Shown here piece after piece: positions 30,538-41,369 of a stretch of DNA of 64,000 bases. The position numbers and the translations under genes are program-made. The notes below the pieces were generated by a model. It was not told the origin of the DNA, ran no database searches, and worked only from the letters and a program-made list of their open reading frames with translations. The DNA lies in NCBI RefSeq assembly GCF_024055665.1, contig NZ_JAMXMC010000002.1:124001-188000 (forward strand). Direction: 5' to 3'. The number at the start of each line of letters is the position of its first letter. The stretch's first letter is position 1. The DNA is from Ideonella oryzae. GTDB lineage: Bacteria; Pseudomonadota; Gammaproteobacteria; Burkholderiales; Burkholderiaceae_C.

Positions 30538-32268
30538 ATGATCCACTTCCGCATCGACGTGGCCGACGTGGCCACCCACCGCTACCGCGTCACGATGACG
30601 GTGCCGGCCCCCGCGGCCGAGACCGTCGTCAGCCTGCCGGTGTGGATCCCGGGCAGCTACATGGTGCGTGAGTTCGGCCGCCACCTCAGCCGCCTGCAGG
30701 CCCGTCAGGGCAAGCAGGAGCGCCTGCCCGAGCAGCTGGACAAGACCAGCTGGCGCCTGCGCTGCGAGGGGCGGGCCGCCCTGGTGCTGAGCTACGAGGC
30801 CTATGCCTTCGACACCTCGGTGCGCACCGCCTTCCTGGACGACAGCCGCGGCTTCTTCAACCCCACCAGCCTGTGCCTGCGCACCCATGGCCGCGAGGCA
30901 GAGCCCCAGCAGGTGCAGATCGGCAGCCTGCCCAAGGGCTGGGACGTGGCCACCGGCATGGATGCCGTCAAAGGCGGCCGCCACCTCTACCAGAGTGCCG
31001 ATTACGACGAGCTGGTGGACCATCCCTTCGAGCTGGGCACCTTCTGGCGCGGCCAGTTCGAGGCCGGCGGGGTGCCGCACGAATTCGTGGTGGCCGGCGC
31101 CTGGCCCGGCTTTGACGGCAAGCGCCTGCTGGCCGACACCCAGCGCATCTGCGCCGCCCAGATCGCCTTCTGGCACGGCCGGCGCAAGCCGCCCTTCGGC
31201 CGCTACGTCTTCATGCTCAATGCGGTGGAGGACGGCTACGGCGGCCTGGAGCACCGGGCCAGCACCGCACTGATCGCCAAGCGGGCCGATCTGCCGCGCC
31301 AGGGCATGGGCAGTCCCGTGCCCGAGGGCTACATGACCCTGCTGGGCCTGATCAGCCACGAGTACTTCCACACCTGGAACGTCAAGCGGCTCAAGCCCGC
31401 CGAATTCCTGCACTACGACTACACCCGCGAGAACTACACCGAGCTGCTGTGGTTCTTCGAGGGCTTCACCTCCTACTACGACGACCTGATGCTGGTGCGC
31501 GCCGGCCTGCTGGATGCGCCGCGCTACCTCAAGCTGCTGGCCCGCACCCTCAACGGCGTGATGGCCACTCCGGGCCGCAAGGTGCAGAGCGTGGCCGAGG
31601 CCAGCTTCGACGCCTGGGTCAAGTACTACCGCCAGGACGAGAACACGCCCAACAGCACGGTGAGCTACTACACCAAGGGCTCGCTGGTGGCCCTGCTGCT
31701 GGACCTGCGGCTGCGCCAGGCCGGCGCCTCGCTGGACGAGCTGATGCGCGGGCTGTGGTCCGACTGCCTGGCCAGCGGCCTGAGCGAGGTGGCCGTGCTG
31801 GCCGCGGTCGAGCGCCTGGGCGGCGCCACGCTGGCGGCCGATCTGCGCGACTGGGTGCATGGCCACGACGACCTGCCGCTGGCACCGGCCCTGGCGGCCG
31901 CGGGCATCCAGGTGGGCCAGGAGCCGCCCTCCTGGACGGCTGCCCTGGGCCTCAAGCTCAGCGAAGGCCCGGTGACCGGCGTGCAGGTCAAGTCGGTGCT
32001 GGCGGGCAGCGTGGCGGCCCGCGCCGGTCTGTCGGCCGGCGACGAGCTGCTGGCGGTGGACGGCTGGCGCATCCGTCGGCTGGACGATGCGCGGCAGTGG
32101 CTGCCGCCCGAGCCGGCGCCCTTCGAGCTCACCTACGTGCGCCAGCAGCGCCTGCGCAGCCTGACGCTGCGCCCGGACCCGGTGGTGGCCGATGTCTGGA
32201 CGCTGGCCCTGGGCGAGCGCCCGGCAGCCAAGGCCCTGGGTCTGCGCAAGGCCTGGCTGGGTCGCTGA
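30538..32268 (+). CDS. M61 glycyl-aminopeptidase-like protease with PDZ domain
   Basis: A 576-residue zinc metallopeptidase of family M61. An N-terminal beta domain (about 1-150, VWIPGSYMVREFGRHL) precedes the catalytic domain, with HExxH as H274-E275-H278 in SHEYFHTWNVKRLKP. The third ligand E308 is in WFFEGFTSYYDDL. A PDZ domain follows near residues 465-545 (VQVKSVLAGSVAARAGLSAGDELLAVDGW). The family removes N-terminal Gly or Ala from peptides. No signal peptide is seen from the ATG at 30538, so it is probably cytoplasmic. An upstream in-frame start at 30490 would overlap the DUF3429 gene. Confidence 0.92.
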   Translation: MIHFRIDVADVATHRYRVTMTVPAPAAETVVSLPVWIPGSYMVREFGRHLSRLQARQGKQERLPEQLDKTSWRLRCEGRAALVLSYEAYAFDTSVRTAFLDDSRGFFNPTSLCLRTHGREAEPQQVQIGSLPKGWDVATGMDAVKGGRHLYQSADYDELVDHPFELGTFWRGQFEAGGVPHEFVVAGAWPGFDGKRLLADTQRICAAQIAFWHGRRKPPFGRYVFMLNAVEDGYGGLEHRASTALIAKRADLPRQGMGSPVPEGYMTLLGLISHEYFHTWNVKRLKPAEFLHYDYTRENYTELLWFFEGFTSYYDDLMLVRAGLLDAPRYLKLLARTLNGVMATPGRKVQSVAEASFDAWVKYYRQDENTPNSTVSYYTKGSLVALLLDLRLRQAGASLDELMRGLWSDCLASGLSEVAVLAAVERLGGATLAADLRDWVHGHDDLPLAPALAAAGIQVGQEPPSWTAALGLKLSEGPVTGVQVKSVLAGSVAARAGLSAGDELLAVDGWRIRRLDDARQWLPPEPAPFELTYVRQQRLRSLTLRPDPVVADVWTLALGERPAAKALGLRKAWLGR

Positions 32269-32299
32269 GCCCCCACTCACTGATGCGCCGGTAGAGCAG

Positions 32300-33412
32300 G
32301 TGAGGGACAGCAGTCGGCGTCGGTGGCCGTCCTCGTGGCGGCGATCTGCCGCGCTGGGTCTGCTGGTCGTCCTGGTGGTCGTCCTGCACCTGTGGGTGGT
32401 CCAGCGGGTCTGGCAGAGCCGCCTGGGGGCGGGCGCGGCCGACAAGCCTCCGGCCACCATCGATGTGGCCTTCGTCCAGGCGCTGGCGCCCATGCAGCCG
32501 CCAGTGGCGGCCGCCCCTGCACCGCCGCGGCCCCGCCGGTCAGCCCTGGCTGCGCCCCGCCGGGCGGCGTCTTCTCCAGAGGTGCCGGCGTCCGCGCCTG
32601 AGCTGGGCGCTTCGTCCGTCGCGGCAGAGGCGCCGGGCGCGGTGGATGTGGTGCAGCGGGAGCCCGAAATGCCTGCCCCCGAGGTGAACGAGCCGGCCCC
32701 GGCTGCGTCCGCCGCTGCCAGCCCGGCCTCGGCGGCCAGCGCCGCCCTGGCCTTCGACTGGCCGCCTTCCACGCGGCTGAGTTACACCGTCAGCGGAAGC
32801 TACCGGGGGCCGGTGGAGGGGGCGGCCAAGGTCGAATGGCGTCGCCAGGACAGCCACTACCAGGTGCGCGTCACCGTGGGCGTGGCGGCGGTGGTGGAGC
32901 GCCGCATGCTCAGCGATGGTGAGCTGACGCCGGAGGGCCTGAAACCGCACCGCTACGACCAGGAGACCGACATCCCGCTGCGGGGCACCCAGCGCGAGAC
33001 CGTGCGCTTCGAGGGCGACACCATCGCCCTGGCCAACGGCAAGACGGTGCCGACGATGCCCGGGGTGCAGGATGCGGCCAGCCAGTTCGTCCAGCTCACC
33101 TGGTACTTCCTGACCCATCCGGAGCGGCTCCAGCCGGGCCAGGAGGTGTCCTTTCCGCTGGCCCTGCCGCGGCGGGCCGCCAGCTGGCGCTACCAGGTGC
33201 TGCCGCCCGAGCCGCTGGCCCTGAAGGTGGGGGCGCTGTGGGCCTATCCGCTCAAGCCCCTGCCGGGCAGCCTCAAGCCCAACGAGGTGGCGGTGCAGAT
33301 GTGGATCGCCCCCACCCTGCAGTACCTGCCGGTGCGCATCACGATGAACTGGCGCGACGAGGCCATGCTGGACATGGTGCTGGATGGCGCACCCCTGCAG
33401 GCGGCGCATTGA
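32300..33412 (+). CDS. DUF3108 membrane-anchored protein
   Basis: A 370-residue protein with one N-terminal transmembrane segment (about residues 17-35), an Ala/Pro-rich linker of about 120 residues, and a C-terminal DUF3108 beta-rich domain beginning near FDWPPSTRLSYTVSGSYRG. The domain family is common in Burkholderiales. It is thought to sit in the periplasm and resembles lipoprotein-carrier folds, but its job is not known. I chose the GTG at 32300 because the longer open frame overlaps the M61 gene. The ribosome binding site is weak, so the start could be off by some codons. Confidence 0.78.
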   Translation: MRDSSRRRWPSSWRRSAALGLLVVLVVVLHLWVVQRVWQSRLGAGAADKPPATIDVAFVQALAPMQPPVAAAPAPPRPRRSALAAPRRAASSPEVPASAPELGASSVAAEAPGAVDVVQREPEMPAPEVNEPAPAASAAASPASAASAALAFDWPPSTRLSYTVSGSYRGPVEGAAKVEWRRQDSHYQVRVTVGVAAVVERRMLSDGELTPEGLKPHRYDQETDIPLRGTQRETVRFEGDTIALANGKTVPTMPGVQDAASQFVQLTWYFLTHPERLQPGQEVSFPLALPRRAASWRYQVLPPEPLALKVGALWAYPLKPLPGSLKPNEVAVQMWIAPTLQYLPVRITMNWRDEAMLDMVLDGAPLQAAH

Positions 33413-33463
33413 GCGTCATATAGTCCGTTCATCATTCCCCAAAAGAACCGAGAGGAAGACACC

Positions 33464-34252
33464 ATGAGCTATGAATGCATCCTGACCGAGGTCCGGGGCG
33501 AGGGCGCGCGCAAGACCGGCCTGATCACCCTGAACCGGCCCAAGCAGCTCAATGCCCTGAACGGCCAGCTGATGGACGAGCTGGGCGCGGCGCTGCTGGC
33601 CTTTGATGCCGACGAAGGCATCGGCTGCATCGTCATCACCGGCAGCGAGAAGGCCTTTGCGGCGGGTGCGGACATCGCGGCCATGGCCACGCTGGGCTAC
33701 ATGGAGGCCTACACGGGGGGCTTCATCACCCGCAATTGGGAGACCATCCGCCAGGTGCGCAAGCCGGTGATCGCCGCGGTGGCGGGCTTTGCGCTGGGCG
33801 GTGGCAACGAGCTGGCGATGATGTGCGACATCATCCTGGCCGCCGACACCGCCAAGTTCGGCCAGCCCGAGATCAAGCTGGGCACCATTCCCGGGGCCGG
33901 CGGCACCCAGCGCCTGCCGCGCGCGGTGGGCAAGGCCAAGGCCATGGAACTGCTGCTGACCGGCCGCATGATGGGCGCCGAGGAAGCCGAGCGTGCCGGC
34001 CTGGTGGCCCGCGTGGTGCCGGCCGCCAGCCTGCTGGACGAGGCCCTGGCCGTGGCCGGGCAGATGAACGAGCTCTCCGGCCCCAGCCTGATGATGATCA
34101 AGGAGTGCGTGAACGAGGCCTTCGAGAGCGGCCTGTCCACCGGGGTGCGCACCGAGCGCCACATGTTCCAGTCGTTGTTCGGCACCGAGGACCAGCGCGA
34201 GGGCATGGCGGCCTTCCTGGAGAAGCGCAAGCCGGCATTCCGTCACCGTTGA
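33464..34252 (+). CDS. Enoyl-CoA hydratase
   Basis: A 262-residue crotonase-family enzyme that adds water to trans-2-enoyl-CoA in fatty-acid or amino-acid degradation. The two catalytic glutamates are E116 in [10 protein letters not shown] and E136 in [20 protein letters not shown], and the oxyanion-hole segments AFAAGADI and AGFALGGGN are intact. It resembles short-chain hydratases of the EchA/PaaF kind, and the exact acyl substrate is open. It stands alone between a DUF3108 gene and cheZ. A GAGAGG box precedes the ATG. Confidence 0.92.
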   Translation: MSYECILTEVRGEGARKTGLITLNRPKQLNALNGQLMDELGAALLAFDADEGIGCIVITGSEKAFAAGADIAAMATLGYMEAYTGGFITRNWETIRQVRKPVIAAVAGFALGGGNELAMMCDIILAADTAKFGQPEIKLGTIPGAGGTQRLPRAVGKAKAMELLLTGRMMGAEEAERAGLVARVVPAASLLDEALAVAGQMNELSGPSLMMIKECVNEAFESGLSTGVRTERHMFQSLFGTEDQREGMAAFLEKRKPAFRHR

Positions 34253-34261
34253 TGGGGCCGT

Positions 34262-34285
34262 GGGGGAGGCCGGCGCGCCGCCCCC
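34262..34285 (+). terminator. Hairpin after the enoyl-CoA hydratase gene
   Basis: GGGGG-A-GGC pairs with GCC-G-CCCCC around a 6-base loop, just after the stop codon at 34252, and is followed by TCAATTT. It is a plausible but imperfect intrinsic terminator that separates the crotonase gene from cheZ. Confidence 0.45.
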
Positions 34286-34312
34286 TCAATTTGGGCCGGG
34301 CCCGGTCGATAA
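34286..34312 (+). promoter_or_regulatory. Sigma-28 (FliA)-type promoter of cheZ
   Basis: TCAATTTG (34286-34293), an 11-base spacer and GTCGATAA (34305-34312) match the FliA consensus TAAAGTTT-N11-GCCGATAA at 12 of 16 positions with exact spacing. The -10 differs at only one base. It lies 39 bases before the cheZ start. Confidence 0.55.
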
Positions 34313-34351
34313 CTGACCTCAACAGAGACCGAGACCTGGAAGATCCCAGCC

Positions 34352-34951
34352 ATGCCGGCCCAAGACACGCTAGAAACCCCCAGCCTGACCCCTTCCGCCG
34401 CAGCCGCGGCTGCACGCCCGCGGGTGGCGGCGGAACTGCGCCAGGTCAGCCTGGAAATGCCGGACGCCTGCGAGCGGCTGGAGTACGTTGGCAAGATGAC
34501 CGAGCGTGCGGCCAACCGCGTGCTCGAATCGGTCGACGAGGCCAAGCCACTGTGCGAGAAGCTGATCAGCCGGGGCGACGAGCTGGTGGCAGTGATGCGC
34601 CGCCAGGCGGAATCCCCCGAGATGGACGTGGCCCGCGCGCGCGCGCTCATGCGGATGTGCGCCGACTACGTGGCCAGCACCACCGATTTCGCCCGCCAGC
34701 AGAACGGCCACCTGACCACCATCATGATGGCCCAGGACTTTCAGGACCTCTCGGGCCAGGTGATCAAGAAGGTCACCGACATCCTGCTGCGGGCCGAGGC
34801 CGAGTTGCGCCACGTGGTGGAGGAGCTCCCGGCCGCTGGCGTGGAAGAAACCTCGGCCGAGGATGGCCATCAGCTTGAAGGCGTGCAGGTGCCCGACCGG
34901 GCCATGCAGCAGGAAGACGTGGACGACCTGCTGGCCTCGCTGGGGTTCTGA
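34352..34951 (+). CDS. cheZ: CheY-P phosphatase CheZ
   Basis: CheZ removes phosphate from CheY to end the chemotaxis signal at the flagellar motor. The 199-residue product is a long helical hairpin with the active-site stretch MMAQDFQDLSGQVIKKV, where D132 and Q136 correspond to D143 and Q147 of E. coli. The C-terminal CheY-binding peptide QEDVDDLLASLGF is complete. No other chemotaxis or flagellar gene is in the window, so this is an isolated cheZ. A sigma-28-type promoter immediately upstream would still place it in the late flagellar regulon. Confidence 0.95.
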   Translation: MPAQDTLETPSLTPSAAAAAARPRVAAELRQVSLEMPDACERLEYVGKMTERAANRVLESVDEAKPLCEKLISRGDELVAVMRRQAESPEMDVARARALMRMCADYVASTTDFARQQNGHLTTIMMAQDFQDLSGQVIKKVTDILLRAEAELRHVVEELPAAGVEETSAEDGHQLEGVQVPDRAMQQEDVDDLLASLGF

Positions 34952-34959
34952 ACGGCGGA

Positions 34960-34983
34960 AGGCCCAGCGGCCATCCCGGGCCT
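34960..34983. terminator. Weak hairpin between convergent cheZ and FMN-protein genes
   Basis: AGGCCC (34960-34965) can pair with GGGCCT (34978-34983) over a 12-base loop in the 34-base convergent gap. It has no U-run. Confidence 0.25.
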
Positions 34984-34985
34984 GT

Positions 34986-35546
34986 TCAGGGCTGCAGCCA
35001 GACCGGCGGTTGACCGGCCGTCAGGCGGGCACGCCGGTGGCCTTCGGCGCCCAGTTCCAGCCAGTCCATCTCCAGCACCTGGGCCTGCACCACCGCGAAG
35101 TGCTCGCGCGCGGCCAGGCCGCTGGGCGTTGCATCCGTCGGGCTGCCGGGGGGCAGCGGCGCCAGGTAATCCTGGGCGGCGGGCGTGGAACGCAGCCGTG
35201 CCCAGCGCGACGACACTGCCAGACCGCTGGCCTCGACCCGACAGTCCACCTGGATGCGCAGTTGCCAGCTCAGTTCAGGCGACCACATGACCAGCACCCC
35301 GCGGGGTTGGGCTTTCAGCTGGGCCACCTTGGGGGAGCGGGCATCGGTGAAGAAGACCAGCCGTTCCTGATCAGGATCCACCTCGCGCAGCACCACGGTG
35401 CGGGCATCGGGCAGGCCGTCGGGTGAGACCGTGGCCAGGCTGGGGGTGCGCCAGGGGTGGCCCCGCAGGTCGGCGGCCACGGCCAATTCGCGCCACAGCT
35501 GCTGGTGCAGTGTGGCGCTGAGGGGGGTGGCCAGAACGGCGGACAT
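34986..35546 (-). CDS. Pyridoxamine 5'-phosphate oxidase-family FMN protein
   Basis: A 186-residue protein with the split-barrel flavin fold. Conserved features include SLATVSPDGLPDARTVVLREVD for FMN contacts, VFFTDARSPKVAQL and the WSPELSWQLRI strand. It resembles the Alr4036-type FMN-binding group more than PdxH itself, and it lacks the C-terminal PdxH signature, so it should not be called the vitamin B6 enzyme. The reaction is unknown. It converges on cheZ and is followed on the minus strand, across 88 bases without a feature, by lysS. Confidence 0.8.
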   Translation of the reverse strand: MSAVLATPLSATLHQQLWRELAVAADLRGHPWRTPSLATVSPDGLPDARTVVLREVDPDQERLVFFTDARSPKVAQLKAQPRGVLVMWSPELSWQLRIQVDCRVEASGLAVSSRWARLRSTPAAQDYLAPLPPGSPTDATPSGLAAREHFAVVQAQVLEMDWLELGAEGHRRARLTAGQPPVWLQP

Positions 35547-35634
35547 GCCGCCAGTGTGTCAGAACGGCGCAGTGCCGCCCACCGGATTTGCCCGACCCCG
35601 GGCGCGTCAGACCTTCCGGCGCCGTGCCGGCGTC

Positions 35635-37152
35635 TTAGACCTCCCGGCGCAGGGCCGGGAACAGGATCACGTCGCGGATGCTGGGCGAGTCGGTCAGCAG
35701 CATCATCAGGCGGTCGATGCCGATGCCGCAGCCGCCGGTCGGGGGCATGCCGTACTCCAGCGCGCGGATGAAATCGGCGTCGTAGTACATGGCCTCGTCG
35801 TCGCCGGCTTCCTTGTTGGCCACCTGGGCCTGGAAGCGGGCGGCCTGGTCCTCGGCGTCGTTCAGCTCGGAGAAGCCGTTGCCGAACTCGCGGCCGGTGA
35901 TGAACAGCTCGAAGCGCTCGGTGATGGCCGGGTTGGCGTCGCTGGCGCGGGCCAGCGGGCTGACCTCGACGGGGTAGTCGATGATGAAGGTGGGCTGCCA
36001 GAGCTGCTCTTCCACCGCGGCTTCGAACAGGCCGAACTGCAGCTGGGCCAGGCCCCAGTGCTTGGGCGGCTCCTCGCCCAGCTCCTTGAGCTTGGCATGC
36101 ACGGCTTCGGCCGAATCGGCCTCGGCCTCGCTCAGGCCGGCATACTTCACCAGCGAGTCGCGCACCGACAGGCGGGCGAAGGGCTCGTCCAGGTGAACTT
36201 CCTTCTCGGCGTAGGTCAGCCGGGCCGAACCGGTGGCCGCGCGCGCGGCGTGGCGCAGCAGGGCCTCGGTGAAGTCCATCAGGTCGTGGTGGTTCCAGTA
36301 GGCCGCATAGAACTCCATCATCGTGAATTCCGGGTTGTGCCGGACGCTGATGCCTTCGTTGCGGAAGTTGCGGTTGATCTCGAACACCCGCTCGAACCCG
36401 CCCACCACCAGGCGCTTGAGGTAGAGCTCGGGCGCGATGCGCAGGAACATCTCCTGGTCCAGCGCGTTGTGGTGGGTGATGAAGGGCTTGGCGTTGGCAC
36501 CGCCGGGAATCGGGTGCAGCATCGGCGTTTCCACTTCCAGGAAGCCGTGCTCAACCATGAAGTTGCGGATCGAGGCCACGCCCTTGCTGCGCGCGACGAA
36601 GCGCTTCTTGGCTTCCTCGTCCATCATCAGGTCGACATAGCGCTGGCGGTACTTCTGTTCCTGGTCGGTCATGCCGTGGAACTTGTCCGGCAGCGGGCGC
36701 AGGCTCTTGGTCAGCAGGCGCACCGAGCTGGCCTTGACCGACAGCTCGCCAGTCTTGGTCTTGAACAGCGTACCTTCGCAGCCGAGGATGTCGCCCAGGT
36801 CCCAGCGCTTGAAGGCGGCCAGGGTCTCGGCGCCCACCATGTCCTGGGTGATGTAGAGCTGGATGCGACCGGTGGCGTCCTGCAGGGTGGCGAAGCAGGC
36901 CTTGCCCATGACGCGCTTGAGCATCATGCGGCCGGCCACGCTGACCTGGATCCCTTGCGCTTCCAGGGCCTCGGCCTCGGCGCCGCCGTGCTGGTGGTGC
37001 AGGGCGGCCGCGCGGTGCTGGGGCTTGAAGTCATTGGGGAACACCGCTTGCCCCGCCTCTTGGGCCGTGGCGCGCAGCTCGGCCAGTTTCTCGCGACGCT
37101 CCGCGATCAGCTGGTTGTCGTCGGGCGAGGGCAGGGAGATGTCGGTGCTCAT
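35635..37152 (-). CDS. lysS: Lysyl-tRNA synthetase, class II
   Basis: Charges tRNA-Lys. The 505-residue enzyme has an N-terminal OB-fold anticodon-binding domain (about 60-170) and a class II catalytic domain. Motif 2 is [20 protein letters not shown] and motif 3 is [14 protein letters not shown] near the C-terminus. The ATG at 37152 matches the usual start MSTDISL. The frame is open upstream to 37239, but that part has no conserved sequence. It is divergent from the polysaccharide operon, with a minus-strand TAAAAT box at 37220-37225. Confidence 0.96.
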   Translation of the reverse strand: MSTDISLPSPDDNQLIAERREKLAELRATAQEAGQAVFPNDFKPQHRAAALHHQHGGAEAEALEAQGIQVSVAGRMMLKRVMGKACFATLQDATGRIQLYITQDMVGAETLAAFKRWDLGDILGCEGTLFKTKTGELSVKASSVRLLTKSLRPLPDKFHGMTDQEQKYRQRYVDLMMDEEAKKRFVARSKGVASIRNFMVEHGFLEVETPMLHPIPGGANAKPFITHHNALDQEMFLRIAPELYLKRLVVGGFERVFEINRNFRNEGISVRHNPEFTMMEFYAAYWNHHDLMDFTEALLRHAARAATGSARLTYAEKEVHLDEPFARLSVRDSLVKYAGLSEAEADSAEAVHAKLKELGEEPPKHWGLAQLQFGLFEAAVEEQLWQPTFIIDYPVEVSPLARASDANPAITERFELFITGREFGNGFSELNDAEDQAARFQAQVANKEAGDDEAMYYDADFIRALEYGMPPTGGCGIGIDRLMMLLTDSPSIRDVILFPALRREV

Positions 37153-37219
37153 GGGCGCAAGGGGTTGCGGTGGTGGAGGGAAGCGCCGGCTGTGTGGGTT
37201 TTCCGGCGGCAAGCCCTCC

Positions 37220-37266
37220 ATTTTAGGCTGCGGTGCCATCGGGGCGCCCGGCCCGGCGCCTAAAAT
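37220..37266. promoter_or_regulatory. Inverted repeat forming divergent -10 boxes (lysS and polysaccharide operon)
   Basis: ATTTTAGGC (37220-37228) and GCCTAAAAT (37258-37266) are an exact 9-base inverted repeat. The minus-strand arm gives TAAAAT pointing to lysS and the plus-strand arm gives TAAAAT pointing to wbpA. The -35 regions are not recognisable. Confidence 0.45.
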
Positions 37267-37325
37267 TGCGGGTTTTGATCGCTGCCCCGACCGGCCGCAG
37301 GGCCTGTGCGCCGGGGTGCTCGTCC

Positions 37326-39576
<2,251 letters not shown>

Positions 39577-39586
39577 GGCCCCCGCC

Positions 39587-40168
39587 ATGAACGTCACCAT
39601 TCACCCCAGCGCCATCGTCGACGAGGGCGCCCAGCTGGGCGAGGGCACGGCCGTCTGGCATTTCAGCCATGTCTGCGCCGGGGCCCGCATCGGGCCGCGC
39701 TGCTCGCTGGGGCAGAACGTGTTCGTCGCCAACGACGTGGTGATCGGCGCGGGCGTGCGCATCCAGAACAACGTCTCGGTCTATGACGCGGTGACGCTGG
39801 AGGACGATGTCTTCGTCGGCCCCAGCGCGGTGTTCACGAATGTCTTCAACCCGCGTTCGGCCGTGCCCCGCAAGCACGAGTACCGCCGTACGCTGGTGAA
39901 GCGGGGCGCCACCCTGGGCGCCAACTGCACCCTCGTCTGCGGCACCGCCGTGGGCGAGTACGCCTTCATCGGCGCCGGTGCGGTGGTCACCAAGGACGTG
40001 AAGCCCCATGCGCTGATGACCGGCGTGCCGGCCCGCCAGACCGGCTGGATGAGCCGCCACGGCGAGAAGCTGGCGCTGCCGGTGGACGAGGCCGCCGACA
40101 TGGAGGCTGCCTGCCCGGCCACCGGTGAGCGCTACCGTCTGCAGGGCGGTCGCCTGGAGGCCCTCTGA
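39587..40168 (+). CDS. wbpD: UDP-sugar 3-N-acetyltransferase (WbpD/WlbB)
   Basis: Transfers acetyl from acetyl-CoA to the 3-amino group made by WbpE, giving the diacetamido uronic acid. The 193-residue protein is a left-handed beta-helix enzyme with hexapeptide repeats from about residue 8 to 140, including [16 protein letters not shown] and [21 protein letters not shown]. The ATG at 39587 gives the standard MNVTIHPSA start, while the longer open frame overlaps wbpB. wbpE follows after 2 bases. Confidence 0.93.
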   Translation: MNVTIHPSAIVDEGAQLGEGTAVWHFSHVCAGARIGPRCSLGQNVFVANDVVIGAGVRIQNNVSVYDAVTLEDDVFVGPSAVFTNVFNPRSAVPRKHEYRRTLVKRGATLGANCTLVCGTAVGEYAFIGAGAVVTKDVKPHALMTGVPARQTGWMSRHGEKLALPVDEAADMEAACPATGERYRLQGGRLEAL

Positions 40169-40170
40169 CC

Positions 40171-41349
40171 ATGCAGTTCATCGACTTGAAGGCGCAGTAC
40201 ACCTCGCTCAAGACGGACATCGACGCTGCCATCCAGCAGGTGCTGGACCACGGTCAGTACATCATGGGGCCGGAAGTGGCCCAGCTGGAGGTGGCCCTGG
40301 CGGCCCGCGTGGGCGTGGGCCACTGCGTCACCGTGGCCAGCGGCACCGAGGCCTTGCTGATCGCGCTGATGGCCCTGGACCTGCAGCCCGGCGACGAGGT
40401 CATCACCAGCCCCTTCACCTTCGCCGCCACGGCGGAGGTGATCGCGCTGCTGGGTGGCGTCCCGGTGTTTGTCGATGTCGAGCCCGACACCGGCCTGATC
40501 GACGCTGGGCGGATCGAAGCCGCCATCACGTCCCGCACCCGGGCGCTGATGCCGGTCAGCCTGTACGGCCAGGTGCCGGACATGGAGGCGATCAACGCCA
40601 TCGCGGCGCGCCGTGGCCTGCCGGTGATCGAGGACGCGGCCCAAAGCTTCGGTGCCAAATACACCATGGCCCCCACGCCATCCTCAGGGATGGCTGCCCC
40701 CCAAGGGGGCTCGCCCGCTTTGGGGCGGCCCGGCGGCGGGCGGGTCGGGCACAGCTGCGGTGTCTCGACCATCGGCTGCACCAGCTTCTTCCCCAGCAAG
40801 CCGCTGGGCTGCTATGGCGACGGTGGGGCCCTGTTCACCGACGATGCCCGCCTGGCCCAGGCCGCGCGGGAGATCCGCGTGCACGGCCAGAGCGCGCGCT
40901 ACACCCACACCCGCGTGGGCGTGGGCGGGCGCATGGACACGATCCAGTGCGCGGTGCTGCTGGCCAAGTTGCCCCGGCTGGACTGGGAGCTGCAGCGCCG
41001 CCGCGAGCTGGGTGCGCGCTACCACGCGCTGCTGGCCGATGTGAACGTGGGCCTGCTGACCGTGCGCGAGGGCCGCGACAGCGTCTGGGGCCAGTACACC
41101 GTGACGGTGGCGGACCGGCCGGCCGTGCAGGCGGCGCTGAAGGCGGTAGGCATTCCCACGGCCGTCCACTACCCGCGCCCGCTGCACCAGCAGGTGGCCT
41201 ACGAGCGCTTCGCGCCCGCGGGCGGCTGCCCGGTGGCCGAAGAACTGGCGCAGCAGGTGATGAGCCTGCCGATGAGCCCCGACCTGGGCGAGCCCGACCA
41301 GGACCGCGTGGTGGCGGCGCTGGCCGCGGCCGTGGGCCGGCGCGGCTGA
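40171..41349 (+). CDS. wbpE: UDP-3-keto-GlcNAcA aminotransferase (WbpE/WlbC) with in-frame insertion
   Basis: A PLP-dependent DegT/DnrJ enzyme that places an amino group at C3 of the 3-keto uronic acid, using glutamate. The PLP lysine is K210 in SFFPSKPLGCYGDGG, and VIEDAAQSFGA is conserved. At 392 residues it is about 30 longer than typical WbpE. The surplus is one block of about 26 Gly/Pro-rich residues between Y164 and S195, where relatives have only about 4 residues. The DNA of this block is palindromic and unlike the surrounding gene. Frame is kept, so the enzyme may still work, but the loop lies close before the active-site lysine. Confidence 0.9.
   Translation: MQFIDLKAQYTSLKTDIDAAIQQVLDHGQYIMGPEVAQLEVALAARVGVGHCVTVASGTEALLIALMALDLQPGDEVITSPFTFAATAEVIALLGGVPVFVDVEPDTGLIDAGRIEAAITSRTRALMPVSLYGQVPDMEAINAIAARRGLPVIEDAAQSFGAKYTMAPTPSSGMAAPQGGSPALGRPGGGRVGHSCGVSTIGCTSFFPSKPLGCYGDGGALFTDDARLAQAAREIRVHGQSARYTHTRVGVGGRMDTIQCAVLLAKLPRLDWELQRRRELGARYHALLADVNVGLLTVREGRDSVWGQYTVTVADRPAVQAALKAVGIPTAVHYPRPLHQQVAYERFAPAGGCPVAEELAQQVMSLPMSPDLGEPDQDRVVAALAAAVGRRG
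40663..40752. repeat. In-frame palindromic element inside wbpE
   Basis: This stretch codes for the extra Gly/Pro-rich block of wbpE. It contains GCCCCC-CAA-GGGGGC (40696-40710) and a second nested inverted repeat, CGCCCGC (40712-40718) with GCGGGCG (40736-40742). Intergenic repeats with runs like these are familiar from Burkholderiales genomes, so it looks like a mobile palindromic element caught in a coding sequence. No other clear copy is in this window. Confidence 0.6.
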
Positions 41350-41369
41350 GGCCCGGTCCTACGGCATCC

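Noticed and set aside
30439-32772. A 777-codon minus-strand open frame across the M61 and DUF3108 genes
   Set aside because: It is a GC-driven shadow of two well-supported plus-strand genes, with a low-complexity Gly/Gln/His-rich translation and no domain.
34253-34311. Possible second copy of the wbpE palindromic element after the crotonase gene
   Set aside because: It is GC-rich and palindromic, but its order of bases differs. It is better explained as a terminator hairpin next to a promoter.
40663-40752. Intein or frameshift as the cause of the extra wbpE residues
   Set aside because: The block is far too short for an intein, lacks splice-junction residues, and the frame is intact on both sides.
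40125-41369. Upstream extension of the flippase frame through wbpE
   Set aside because: The extension runs in another phase over a conserved aminotransferase. The flippase sequence begins at the ATG at 41370.
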